Shown here: piece by piece, positions 1 to 9,700 of the stretch
Position numbering within the stretch: the stretch's first letter is position 1
How the letters are laid out: every line of letters starts with the position of its first letter
NCBI GenBank assembly: GCA_014802335.1
Contig: JAAVCL010000026.1
Location: forward strand, 48,184 to 112,183
Source: Bacteroides sp.
GTDB lineage: Bacteria; Bacteroidota; Bacteroidia; Bacteroidales; Muribaculaceae
Direction: 5' to 3'
Length of the DNA: 64,000 nucleotides
Made by a program: the position numbers and the translations under genes
Notes under the pieces: model-generated
Seen by the model: the letters and a program-made list of their open reading frames with translations, nothing else
The model's database searches: none
Told to the model about the DNA's origin: nothing

Positions 1-1089
1 TTCTTCCCGCTTTTCTGCATCGTGCCCGATTCTCTTACATTTATCAGTATCGTAGGTGCGATCACGGCTTTCTATGCTGCGGTTGTGGCTTGTGCGCAGA
101 TCGATATCAAGCGTATCCTTGCGTTCTCAACCATCTCGCAGATTGCCTTTATGATGGTGTCGCTCGGATGTGCATATAACGAACCCATTGAAGGTGTGCA
201 TTATTCAGGTCTCGGTTACATGGCCGGCATGTTCCACCTCTTCACTCATGCCATGTTCAAGGCATTGCTCTTCTTGGGTGCAGGTGCTTTGATTCATGCT
301 GTTCATTCAAATAACTACACGGCAATGGGTGGCTTGCGCAAATATATGCCCATCACCCACATTACATTCCTGATTGGCTGTCTTGCCATTGCAGGTATAT
401 GGCCTTTCGCCGGTTTCTTCTCAAAAGATGAAATGCTGACAGCCATGTTCAACCGTCACTGGTTCTATGGCGCATGGATGACAATGGTTGCAGGTCTCAC
501 TGCTTTCTATATGTTCCGTATGTATTTCCTCGTTTTCTGGTGGGAAGAAAATCCGGAATACAAGAAACCGGGTCATAAGCCCCACGATGCTCCTTGGCAG
601 ATGTCGGTGCCTCTGATTATTCTGGCAGCTATCAGCTGTGTGGCCGGTTTTATTCCATTCGGAGAATTTGTGACATTTAACGGAGAACCCTATCATATTC
701 ACATTGAGCCGCAGGTTGCAGCCACATCACTCACCGTCGCTGTTATTGCAATCGCATTGGCATTTGTGATGTATAGAAAGAAAAACAATCTCCCCACAAA
801 GGTCAAGAATATTTTCCCCGCCCTTTGGGAAGCTGCTCATCGCCGTTTCTATTGGGACGAAATATATCAATTTGTTACCCACAAGATTATTTTCGGTATT
901 ATATGCCGCAGCATCGCATGGTTTGACCGTCATGTCATCGACGGTGCAATGGACGCAATGGCTAACATCACCCAGTGGGCTTCTGTTAAAATCAAAGGTA
1001 TGCAGAGTGGCAGTGTTCAGAGCTACGTTGTTTGGTATTTCCTCGGAGCCGCACTGCTTGCAGCAATCACCTGGATCTGTATCTTATAA
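1..1089 (+). CDS. nuoL: NADH-quinone oxidoreductase subunit L, C-terminal part (cut by window edge)
   Basis: The frame is open from base 1 (362 codons visible), so the N-terminus lies outside the window; the first GTG at 22 is internal, not a start. NuoL is an antiporter-like proton-pumping membrane subunit of respiratory complex I. Seen: many hydrophobic helices, the FHLFTHAMFKALLFLGAGA segment with conserved His and Lys typical of this family, and the FAGFFSKDE loop. The C-terminal part carries the lateral-helix and last-helix region found in NuoL but not in NuoM or NuoN. NuoM follows after 26 bases, as in canonical nuo operons. Codon use matches the downstream nuo genes. Identification is firm; only the 5' end is missing. 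Confidence 0.95.
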   Translation, partial: FFPLFCIVPDSLTFISIVGAITAFYAAVVACAQIDIKRILAFSTISQIAFMMVSLGCAYNEPIEGVHYSGLGYMAGMFHLFTHAMFKALLFLGAGALIHAVHSNNYTAMGGLRKYMPITHITFLIGCLAIAGIWPFAGFFSKDEMLTAMFNRHWFYGAWMTMVAGLTAFYMFRMYFLVFWWEENPEYKKPGHKPHDAPWQMSVPLIILAAISCVAGFIPFGEFVTFNGEPYHIHIEPQVAATSLTVAVIAIALAFVMYRKKNNLPTKVKNIFPALWEAAHRRFYWDEIYQFVTHKIIFGIICRSIAWFDRHVIDGAMDAMANITQWASVKIKGMQSGSVQSYVVWYFLGAALLAAITWICIL

Positions 1090-1115
1090 CCTATTGTCGC
1101 AAAATATTAAAGATT

Positions 1116-2630
1116 ATGTTTTCAAATTTTTTGATCTGGTTTGTAATAGTACCTATCATCATGATGGCAGGTCTTGCATGTTGCGGCAATGACAACATGA
1201 AGGCAATTCGCACAGTGATGGTGGTCTGCTCGACCGTTCTTCTCGCGATGGCTATTTGGCTTGTCGTAGAGTTTCTCGGGTTGCGTGCCGCCGGAGATAC
1301 TTCCGAAATGCTCTTTACAGGCAGCTGGATGTGGTATGCTCCTCTTAATATTCACCTTGCTGTCGGAGTTGACGGAATTTCGGTGCTGATGCTTCTTCTC
1401 TCTGCAATAATTGTTTTTGCAGGTACATTCGCATCATGGAAAATTAATCCGCTTCCCAAAAATTTCTTCCTTTGGTTTGCTCTTCTGTCAACCGGAGTAT
1501 TCGGCTTCTTTATTTCTATCGACATGTTCACTATGTTCATGTTCTATGAAGTAGCGCTTATCCCGATGTACCTCCTTATCGGAGTCTGGGGCACAGGCCG
1601 CAAGGAATACTCGGCAATGAAGCTGACTCTTATGCTTATGGGTGGTTCGGCATTCCTTATGCTTGGTTTGCTCGGAATCTATTGGCATTCTGCTCCTGCC
1701 GGAGGCGAACATACATGGAATATCCTTCAAATCGCACACAACAATGCAATTGATCCTTCATGGCAGAACCTCCTTTTCTGCTTCACTTTCGTAGGATTCG
1801 GTGTTCTGGGTGCTATGTTCCCGTTCCACACTTGGAGTCCTGACGGTCACGCATGTGCGCCCACAGCCGTTTCAATGCTCCATGCCGGTGTGCTTATGAA
1901 GCTTGGTGGTTACGGTTGCTTCCGTATCGCTATCTATCTTCTTCCCTCGGCGGCTCAGGAACTCGCTTGGATTTTCATAATCCTTACAGGTGTCTCAATT
2001 GTGTATGGTGCTTTCTCTGCATGTGTTCAGACAGACCTCAAGTATATCAATGCATACTCATCGGTGTCTCACTGCGGTATGGTGCTCTTTGCAATCCTGA
2101 TGCTCAATCAGACTGCAATGACAGGTGGTATTCTTCAGATGCTCAGCCACGGTTTGATGACTGCACTCTTCTTCGCGCTCATCGGTATGATTTACGGTCG
2201 TACGCACACCCGTGACATCCGCGAGATGGGTGGCCTCATGACAATTATGCCTTATCTCGGAGTTTGCTACATGATTGCAGGTTTCGCTTCTCTCGGTCTT
2301 CCCGGTCTTTCAGGCTTCGTGGCTGAAATGACAATCTTCTTCGGTGCGTTCGAAGACAGTGATCTTTTCCACCGCATATTCGTGATAGCCGCAACCTGTG
2401 CAATTGTTATTACTGCGGTTTATATCCTCCGCGTTGTCGGCAAACTGATTCTGGGTCCGGTAAAAGACGAACATCACCGTCAGCTCACTGATGCTTCATG
2501 GTGGGAACGTCTCTCAACCGTAACACTCATTGTCTGCCTTGCAGGTATAGGTTTCTTCCCGAATTGGATTAACGAAACAATACAGCACAGCTTCATTCCT
2601 ATCATCAATGCTCTGAACGGAGCAATCTGA
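1116..2630 (+). CDS. nuoM: NADH-quinone oxidoreductase subunit M
   Basis: A 504-aa polytopic membrane subunit of complex I, one of the three Mrp-antiporter-like proton channels. The reading frame opens earlier (1032), but that would overlap nuoL; ATG at 1116, 26 bases after the nuoL stop, gives the expected N-terminus of a membrane helix (MFSNFLIWFVIVPII). Family signatures seen: MFYEVALIPMYLL with the essential helix-5 Glu, the HTWSPDGHACAPTAVSMLHA segment followed by LMKLGGYG (helices 7-8, with the channel Lys), and QMLSHGLMTALFFALIG with the later His/Lys network. Length matches NuoM (about 500 aa). Lies between nuoL and nuoN and is almost certainly co-transcribed with them. Confidence 0.96.
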   Translation: MFSNFLIWFVIVPIIMMAGLACCGNDNMKAIRTVMVVCSTVLLAMAIWLVVEFLGLRAAGDTSEMLFTGSWMWYAPLNIHLAVGVDGISVLMLLLSAIIVFAGTFASWKINPLPKNFFLWFALLSTGVFGFFISIDMFTMFMFYEVALIPMYLLIGVWGTGRKEYSAMKLTLMLMGGSAFLMLGLLGIYWHSAPAGGEHTWNILQIAHNNAIDPSWQNLLFCFTFVGFGVLGAMFPFHTWSPDGHACAPTAVSMLHAGVLMKLGGYGCFRIAIYLLPSAAQELAWIFIILTGVSIVYGAFSACVQTDLKYINAYSSVSHCGMVLFAILMLNQTAMTGGILQMLSHGLMTALFFALIGMIYGRTHTRDIREMGGLMTIMPYLGVCYMIAGFASLGLPGLSGFVAEMTIFFGAFEDSDLFHRIFVIAATCAIVITAVYILRVVGKLILGPVKDEHHRQLTDASWWERLSTVTLIVCLAGIGFFPNWINETIQHSFIPIINALNGAI

Positions 2631-2672
2631 TGAACTTTAACTAACATTTAGAAACATCAAGAACAACATACA

Positions 2673-4145
2673 ATGGATTATTCACAATTTGGGGCAATGG
2701 TGCCCGAACTCATAATTCTCGGACTGTTCTTCATCGTTTTCGTTCTCGACACTTTCTCAAACGACGGCGAAAAGAAGTTCTTAACTCCGGTGACTACTGT
2801 GCTGTTCGGCCTCGCAACCATCGCTATATGGATTATCCCCGGTTGCAACGAAGCTGTATTTGGCGATATGTATGTCAATAATGCAGCCTGCAAAGCTATG
2901 AAGGCAATTCTCAACGTTGGTGTGTTTATTGTCTTCTTGCAGTCAGCCCATTGGGTGCAGTCGGACGAAGTCGCAATAAGAAAAGGTGAGTTCTACGAAC
3001 TTATCCTCGTAACACTCTTCGGAATGTATCTGATGATCTCGGCCCGTCATTTCCTCTTGTTTATCATCGGACTTGAGTCAGCTTCTCTTCCCCTTGCAGC
3101 TCTTATCGCTTTCAATAAAAAGCACTATGAGAGTCATGAAGCCGCAATCAAATATATTCTGACTGCAGTCTTTTCTTCGGCAATATTGCTGATGGGTCTC
3201 TCTTTCGTTTACGCTTTCTCGGGCGGTTCATTATACTTTAACGATATAAGAGAAAGCATCGCCGTTGGTGAACACTCAGGCCTGTTGATTTGCGCCCTTG
3301 CTTTCATGATTGCAGGTATAGGTTTCAAGCTTTCTCTTGTTCCTTTCCACCTCTGGACAGCAGATGTATATCAAGGTGCTCCCACAGCAATCACTGCATA
3401 TCTTTCCGTAATTTCCAAAGGGTCCGCAGCATTTGCATTCTTCGTGATTTTCGTGCAGGCCTTCGGAACGGTTTACAGTGATCTTTGGGAATGGATGATG
3501 TATGCAGTGATCATTGCCACCATCACAGTCGGTAACCTATTTGCTATCCGCCAGAAGAACATGAAGAGATTGATGGCATTCTCTTCAATCTCTCAGGCCG
3601 GTTACATTATGCTCGGTGTGATGACAGAATCAGCCTTAGGATTAGGCTCGATGATGTTCTATATCTTCGTTTATATTGTCAGCAACCTCGCGGTATTCGG
3701 TGTGATTTCGGCAATAGAAAACAAGACCGGCAAAGTTGGCATGGACGACTACGACGGTCTTCACAAGACAAACCCCCGTCTGTCTTTTGCAATGACTCTT
3801 GCCATGTTCTCGCTTGCAGGTATTCCTCCTTTCGCTGGATTCTTCAGTAAGATATTGATATTTACATCAGTCACCGCATCAGACAATATGGCACTCTATA
3901 TGCTTGTGCTGATAGCTTTGATCAATACGATCATTTCGCTCTACTATTATCTGCTTGTAGTGAAAGCCATCTGGATCAACCCCGGCGAAGCGAAAATCGA
4001 ACGATTCAGCTCTGAGAAATGTGATAAGGTTGCAATGTGTCTCTGCGTATTAGGCATAGTATTCTTTGGCCTTGTTCCCTATATCTACGATTACTGTATC
4101 GAAGTCGCTCCGAGCGTAATCCCCACTTTAGCCTCAATCCTCTAA
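2673..4145 (+). CDS. nuoN: NADH-quinone oxidoreductase subunit N
   Basis: A 490-aa polytopic membrane protein, the third antiporter-like subunit of complex I, and the last gene of the nuo operon as in most bacteria. Signatures: LLFIIGLESASLPLAALIAF with the conserved helix-5 Glu, SLVPFHLWTADVYQGAPTA followed by the Lys-containing VISKGSAAF, and RLMAFSSISQAGYIMLG. It starts 42 bases after the nuoM stop. A perfect stem-loop with a U-tract 55 bases beyond the stop closes the operon. Bacteroidales complex I often lacks the NADH-oxidising NuoEFG module, but that cannot be tested here because the upstream genes are outside the window. Confidence 0.95.
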   Translation: MDYSQFGAMVPELIILGLFFIVFVLDTFSNDGEKKFLTPVTTVLFGLATIAIWIIPGCNEAVFGDMYVNNAACKAMKAILNVGVFIVFLQSAHWVQSDEVAIRKGEFYELILVTLFGMYLMISARHFLLFIIGLESASLPLAALIAFNKKHYESHEAAIKYILTAVFSSAILLMGLSFVYAFSGGSLYFNDIRESIAVGEHSGLLICALAFMIAGIGFKLSLVPFHLWTADVYQGAPTAITAYLSVISKGSAAFAFFVIFVQAFGTVYSDLWEWMMYAVIIATITVGNLFAIRQKNMKRLMAFSSISQAGYIMLGVMTESALGLGSMMFYIFVYIVSNLAVFGVISAIENKTGKVGMDDYDGLHKTNPRLSFAMTLAMFSLAGIPPFAGFFSKILIFTSVTASDNMALYMLVLIALINTIISLYYYLLVVKAIWINPGEAKIERFSSEKCDKVAMCLCVLGIVFFGLVPYIYDYCIEVAPSVIPTLASIL

Positions 4146-4200
4146 AACAGGTAACTCTTAATTAGACGATAGAGTACTATTTAATATATAGTTTGAAGGT

Positions 4201-4241
4201 GTTGTGTCACAATCCTGCCGGGATTGTGACACAACTTTTTT
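4201..4241 (+). terminator. Rho-independent terminator of the nuo operon
   Basis: Perfect 15-bp inverted repeat (4201-4215 with 4221-4235), 5-base loop TGCCG, followed by six T. It lies 55 bases after the nuoN stop. Confidence 0.93.
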
Positions 4242-4296
4242 CAGAGCACCGTATAAGAGCCTTCAAATAATTATGGATAACAAATGAAATAAGTTA

Positions 4297-4346
4297 CCGT
4301 CCGAAAAAAAACGACATGATTTTCTCAGTTCGGCTTTTTCGGACGG
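4297..4346. repeat. 12-bp perfect inverted repeat with 26-base loop
   Basis: CCGTCCGAAAAA at 4297-4308 is exactly complementary to TTTTTCGGACGG at 4335-4346. It lies in the 363-base gap between the converging nuoN and the ATPase gene. The A/T tract on the inside of the arms is not the geometry of an ordinary terminator. Nothing else is recognisable in 4347-4508. Confidence 0.6.
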
Positions 4347-4508
4347 ATACGAAATGGTGTGTGTATAAATCCTTCTGCGGCTCCTATTAGTCCGGTATTT
4401 TCAGGAAATTCGATATTAAATTATTCTCCAAAAGATTTGAATTTTTGAGATCTAATTATAATAGAAGTACTTATTTCAGATTCGAGTTATTAGGACTTAA
4501 ACAGAATA

Positions 4509-5807
4509 CTAATCTCTTAAACATCCGATGGGAATTATTTTCACTCCGTCCTCTCGAGTATATGCAATTTCTCCGCCGGTGAGGACAATCAGCAAATCCG
4601 GTTCGCGAAGTTTGGTTTGTTTCTCTGTCTTATTCTTCTCGGCAATGAGGCGTTTAATTTCAAGAAGATGTTTTGCGCCATCCTCTATCTCTCGGCTACC
4701 GAGTTTACATTCTATTAACGCATATCGTCCGTCATTAAGGTGCAATACGGCATCAGCTTCAAGTCCAAGACGGTCATGGTAATATGACAAAGATCCTCCA
4801 AGTGCTTGCGAATATGCCCGGAGATCACGAAAACACAAACACTCGAATATAAATCCGAAGGTTTTCAAATCAAGTTCCAGTCTTTCCGGTGACGCTCCTA
4901 AAGCCGCCACCGCAATGGAGGGGTCAACAAAGCAACGTTTTTTCCCGGTTCGAATAACAGTCTTGGAACGGATAGCAGGGGACCATGCATCTATATCATC
5001 AATTACAAAGAGTTTCTCCAAAGCACATACATAATCATCAAATGTAGGCATAGATGTCCCTTCCATTTCCTCAGATATGTCAGCAAGCATAGAAGTCTTC
5101 TTTGCTAAAGTACATATATTTCGTGCGTATGAACGAAGAATAAGCCTTGCCAATGCAGGCTTTCTTCGCGTTTTATCAACTCTTGAAATGTCCTCATTAC
5201 ATATTACATCAACATAATCTTTGGCAATCAACAACTGAGCTTTGGGGCTCATCTCATCAAGAGAAGCCGGCCACCCGCCACGACAGGCAGCAAAAATCAG
5301 TTGCTCAATAGATAATTGCGATATTTCACCGTCAATGTCGTAGTCCACGTCATTAAATAAGCGTCCCAATGAAATAGATCCATTAGATTCAAGAGACTCG
5401 AACAGGCTCATCGGATACATTGCCATTTTGGTAATGCGCCCTGTTCCGGTGTGCATTATTTCATCACCGTCTATTACTGTCGATCCGGTCAGAATAAACT
5501 GACCTTTCTCTCTACGTTCATCAACAGCATGGCGAACGGCATCCCATATAACGGGAGCTACCTGCCATTCATCGATAAGCCGGGGAGTAGCACCCTTGAG
5601 CAGCAACGATGGCTTTGTCCTTGAAGTAGCAAGATAACCTTCCCGTCGGTCAGGATCTTGCATCTTTATGACGCTCTCTGCCCGTCGCTCTGCTGTTGTT
5701 GTTTTGCCACACCACTTTGGTCCGGTAATCTGCACCGCACCGAAAGCTTCAAGCCTCAAGTCAAGAGTCCTGTCAGCAATTCTACTTAGATATTTCTTCT
5801 CTTTCAT
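4509..5807 (-). CDS. AAA ATPase with DUF4143 and nuclease-like C-terminal domain
   Basis: A 432-aa protein of the widespread AAA_14/DUF4143 family, of uncertain cellular role. Seen: Walker A GPKWCGKTT (about residues 29-37), Walker B-like LIDEWQ, the FILTGST sensor, a central helical DUF4143-type region, and a C-terminal segment EADAVLHLNDGRYALIECKLG-like in pattern (Asp...Glu-x-Lys), which resembles a PD-(D/E)xK nuclease fold. The frame is open to an ATG at 5819, but that codon lies inside the promoter -7 box (5817-5824), so ATG 5807 (MKEKKYL) is the likely start. Single gene; flanked by long AT-rich gaps. Such genes are often horizontally acquired and patchily distributed. Confidence 0.88.
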   Translation of the reverse strand: MKEKKYLSRIADRTLDLRLEAFGAVQITGPKWCGKTTTAERRAESVIKMQDPDRREGYLATSRTKPSLLLKGATPRLIDEWQVAPVIWDAVRHAVDERREKGQFILTGSTVIDGDEIMHTGTGRITKMAMYPMSLFESLESNGSISLGRLFNDVDYDIDGEISQLSIEQLIFAACRGGWPASLDEMSPKAQLLIAKDYVDVICNEDISRVDKTRRKPALARLILRSYARNICTLAKKTSMLADISEEMEGTSMPTFDDYVCALEKLFVIDDIDAWSPAIRSKTVIRTGKKRCFVDPSIAVAALGASPERLELDLKTFGFIFECLCFRDLRAYSQALGGSLSYYHDRLGLEADAVLHLNDGRYALIECKLGSREIEDGAKHLLEIKRLIAEKNKTEKQTKLREPDLLIVLTGGEIAYTREDGVKIIPIGCLRD

Positions 5808-5816
5808 AATCAACTG

Positions 5817-5847
5817 CAAAATTAGCGATTAGATCTGATACTTCAAA
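5817..5847 (-). promoter_or_regulatory. Bacteroidetes-type promoter of the AAA ATPase gene
   Basis: On the minus strand TTTG (5844-5847), 19-base spacer, TAATTTTG (5817-5824). Transcription should begin around 5810-5812, leaving only a few bases before ATG 5807, so the message is predicted to be leaderless or nearly so. Confidence 0.7.
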
Positions 5848-6154
5848 ACTATTTTATGCTTTTGAATGATATTACTTTATGTTTTTGAAATAATCAACTT
5901 TGTTAAATTGAGTTAAATTTAATACTATCTCAATATTTTCCTGAATTATTTTTTGTACTAATACATACACAATAAAGATACAATCAATAATAGGCCATTT
6001 ATTTAAAGATTGTAATCTAATCTATCTCTTTTTTAAGTATTTATAAATCAATTTAAATAAGAATACATGAAATCATCTCTTGACTTAAACATGTATCCGG
6101 CCGAAATAGGCCGAACGGCACGTTAGGTTGTGTGAGGGGTCGGAAAAACACGAA
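5848..6154. other. AT-rich intergenic DNA without recognisable genes
   Basis: About 300 bases of very AT-rich sequence between the ATPase promoter and the terminator of the acetyltransferase gene. I see no convincing ORF, RNA or repeat in it. Confidence 0.6.
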
Positions 6155-6195
6155 AGTAGGAGATAAACACCTATGATTAGTGTTTACCTCCTACT
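6155..6195 (-). terminator. Stem-loop downstream of the acetyltransferase gene
   Basis: 16-bp inverted repeat with one G-U (6155-6170 with 6180-6195), 9-base loop. On the minus strand it is followed by TTTCGTGTTTTT, so it can terminate transcription of the 6277-6834 gene, although the T-tract is interrupted. Confidence 0.6.
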
Positions 6196-6276
6196 CGATA
6201 TCAGCAGATTTTATAGCCTGGTCACTTATGTTCAAGGAGTTTATGAGTAGCTTTAATTTATGGTTTCCGGCGCGAG

Positions 6277-6834
6277 TTAGAGGTTTTTATGTGGGCGGCA
6301 GGGATTCCCGAAAGCAACCGTGTTGGAAGGTATATCGTGAGTAACAACGCTTCCGGCGCCTATCACAACATTATCACCGATTGTGACACCCGGCAGCACG
6401 CATACTTGAGCACCAATCCACACATCATTACCAATCGTAATTGGAAAGGCATATTCCAGCCCTTCGCGTCTTTCCACAACATCCAACGGATGTCCGGCCG
6501 TATAGAATCCGCAATTGGGAGCGATGAAAACATTGTCACCGAATGTGACAGGTGCACAGTCAAGAATTACAAGATTGTGGTTCGAATAGAAATTATTACC
6601 AACGCGGATGTTATAGCCATAATCGCAGTGGAACGGTTGTTCTATCAGAAGATTCCCCTTCACTTCACCAAGAATTTGCCTTAAAATCAGGTTTCTTTCC
6701 TCAGTCTGTGAGGGTCGCAGTTGATTATAATCGTGACACAATTCTTTACATTTACGACGATCCTCAATCAATGTCGGGTCTCCGTTCGCATCATATAATT
6801 CTCCGCGAAGCATCTTTTCTTTATCTGTCATCAT
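6277..6834 (-). CDS. maa: Maltose/galactoside O-acetyltransferase-like enzyme (left-handed beta-helix)
   Basis: A 185-aa acetyl-CoA-dependent sugar O-acetyltransferase of the Maa/NodL/LacA family. Seen: N-terminal helical segment starting MTDKEKMLRGELYD with the typical 'mac' domain, then hexapeptide repeats such as TIGNDVWIGAQVCVLPGVTIGDNVVIGAGSVV that build the parallel beta-helix, the catalytic His in YTAGHPLD, and the C-terminal NPCRPHKN-type tail. Length matches the family (about 185-200 aa). Two adjacent ATGs (6834 and 6831) are possible starts. The acceptor sugar cannot be read from sequence; Maa-type proteins acetylate maltose or glucose, possibly as detoxification. It is monocistronic, with a hairpin after its stop. 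Confidence 0.9.
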   Translation of the reverse strand: MMTDKEKMLRGELYDANGDPTLIEDRRKCKELCHDYNQLRPSQTEERNLILRQILGEVKGNLLIEQPFHCDYGYNIRVGNNFYSNHNLVILDCAPVTFGDNVFIAPNCGFYTAGHPLDVVERREGLEYAFPITIGNDVWIGAQVCVLPGVTIGDNVVIGAGSVVTHDIPSNTVAFGNPCRPHKNL

Positions 6835-6892
6835 AGTTCAAATCAGTAGCTCTTAGAAATTATTATGATTGCGTTGCATTGCGCTTTGAGCG

Positions 6893-8059
<1,167 letters not shown>

Positions 8060-8111
8060 TCATTGTTAGATTTATATCCTTATCTGTCTATTTATGGGAG
8101 GATAAAAGTGC

Positions 8112-8146
8112 AAAAAGCTTCCGTTTACAAGAAACGAAAGCTTTTT
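8112..8146. terminator. Bidirectional stem-loop ending the glycogen operon
   Basis: 15-bp stem with one G-U (8112-8126 with 8132-8146) and a 5-base loop. Each arm ends in five A or T, so it can work on both strands. It lies 60 bases downstream of the GH57 gene on the minus strand. Confidence 0.75.
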
Positions 8147-8205
8147 AATTTTATAAAAATGGTGAGAAATTCAGTCGTTGAACTGCCATAACGTGAAGCA
8201 AAAGA

Positions 8206-9639
8206 TTACTTAGCAGCTTTTTTCTTGGCAGGCTTAGGCTCCTTAGTTGCTTTGGTACTCTTTTCTGCTTTTACACTATTGCCTTTCGCGGGAGCTTTAA
8301 CACTTTTCTTGGCAGGCTTTTCCTCAACAACCGTCAATTCTTCAATATTATTTGCTCTCAAGGTGCTGACTTCCTTATTGAGTGCGGATATTTCGGAAGC
8401 CTGATTGCGAATGGTGAGAAGCAATGAATTCAGTTCCTCGTTATCGATGCTCTCGGGATATTGTTCCTCCACCCGCACCAGAAAATCAGCAAGCACGTTC
8501 ATATAGTTTGTAAACGCGGCAAAAGGGGAGTCGTATGGACTGAAGGCAGCGTGCGAAGCCCCGTCAGCCATATTCTTCGTGCTCATGTAATAGAAGTGGT
8601 CGGAGCTTTGCAGATATTCCCAGTCTTGTTTCAGACGGCGATCGGTGCAAAGGCTCACGCGCTCGGCCACTCCATATAGTTTGGACAGAGCTTCACGTTG
8701 CAAGTCATTACCCTTCCATGCCGAGACATCCCTTGCCTCGTCAATGTCAGAAATAGGATAGGGCACCGACAGTTCTCCAACGGCTTTCATTTTTGCAGTT
8801 ACTTCAGAAGGAGTTGTAAACACGATATTCCTTTCCGCTGCAAATCGGGGCAAAGCGCGCATAAACTGGAAAATTCCGGTATTTGCAGGTAAGAACGATC
8901 CGAAAGTATCCATACTGAAATAAAGGTTCACCACTTGTTCCTCTTCCGGCAGGGCGGCAATCCAGTCCATGTAGGTATCTGCATTCAACGGATATTCGGG
9001 CCAAGCCGGATTGTTAAAATTGCGTGCTATGTCGTCGCTCAGTTTGTCGTTGGTAAGAAGCAGTTTAAGCGAAGGTGCTGTCGCAGCTTTATAAACATAA
9101 TTTGGAGATTTCCAACCAAGCACGTGTTTTGCTCCGGCAGTCAGACAGCTCTTGAATCCCATTGAGCTGATGAGCATTGCAATATCATCATCATAGATCA
9201 GCTCTGTATTGGCAAAGGTCTTCGGTTTTATGCCCAGAGTGTTAGTGATAAGGTCGTTTTCCAACTTTACTTCTCTGATAAATTCCTCGGGGTCTTCCAG
9301 AGAGGCCAATGAATGAGAGAAAGTAGTTGAAAGAAACTCAACACAACCTGTTTGGGCGAGGGCTCTGAGTTTGTCAATACATTCAGGCACATACTGTTGC
9401 AATTGTTCAAGAGCGGTTCCCGAAACAGAAATCGAACATTTGAATGAGCCGTTAGACTCTTTTATCATTTCGAGAAGAGTATCGCACATTGGGAGATATG
9501 AAACTTCGGCCAGGCGCGAGATGATTTCATCGTCAGCAAAATCATCATAGTAGTAATGATCGTTCCCTATATCAAAGAAACGGTATCTTTTCAACCTGTA
9601 AGGTTGGTGAATTTTAAAATAGAAACAGACGTTCTTCAT
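8206..9639 (-). CDS. Glycoside hydrolase family 57 protein (alpha-amylase-like)
   Basis: A 477-aa cytoplasmic GH57 enzyme (no signal peptide) acting on alpha-glucans. Seen: family motif HQPYRLKR near the N-terminus (residues 11-18), FANTELIYDDDIAMLISSMG in the region of the catalytic Glu, and YFSMDTFGSF, where Asp is the expected general acid. The catalytic barrel covers about 1-390. A helical segment follows, and the last 40 residues are a low-complexity Lys/Ala/Pro tail (KKSVKAPAKG...AKKKAAK), likely disordered and basic. It is the third gene of an operon with a GT4 and a glycogen debranching enzyme, so it probably trims or hydrolyses cytoplasmic glycogen; amylase versus branching activity is not decided by sequence. 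Confidence 0.9.
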   Translation of the reverse strand: MKNVCFYFKIHQPYRLKRYRFFDIGNDHYYYDDFADDEIISRLAEVSYLPMCDTLLEMIKESNGSFKCSISVSGTALEQLQQYVPECIDKLRALAQTGCVEFLSTTFSHSLASLEDPEEFIREVKLENDLITNTLGIKPKTFANTELIYDDDIAMLISSMGFKSCLTAGAKHVLGWKSPNYVYKAATAPSLKLLLTNDKLSDDIARNFNNPAWPEYPLNADTYMDWIAALPEEEQVVNLYFSMDTFGSFLPANTGIFQFMRALPRFAAERNIVFTTPSEVTAKMKAVGELSVPYPISDIDEARDVSAWKGNDLQREALSKLYGVAERVSLCTDRRLKQDWEYLQSSDHFYYMSTKNMADGASHAAFSPYDSPFAAFTNYMNVLADFLVRVEEQYPESIDNEELNSLLLTIRNQASEISALNKEVSTLRANNIEELTVVEEKPAKKSVKAPAKGNSVKAEKSTKATKEPKPAKKKAAK

Positions 9640-9700
9640 ATCTAAAGATATATTATTGACGGTTTTTACAATTTAAATAATATTGGGGATGACAGACAAT

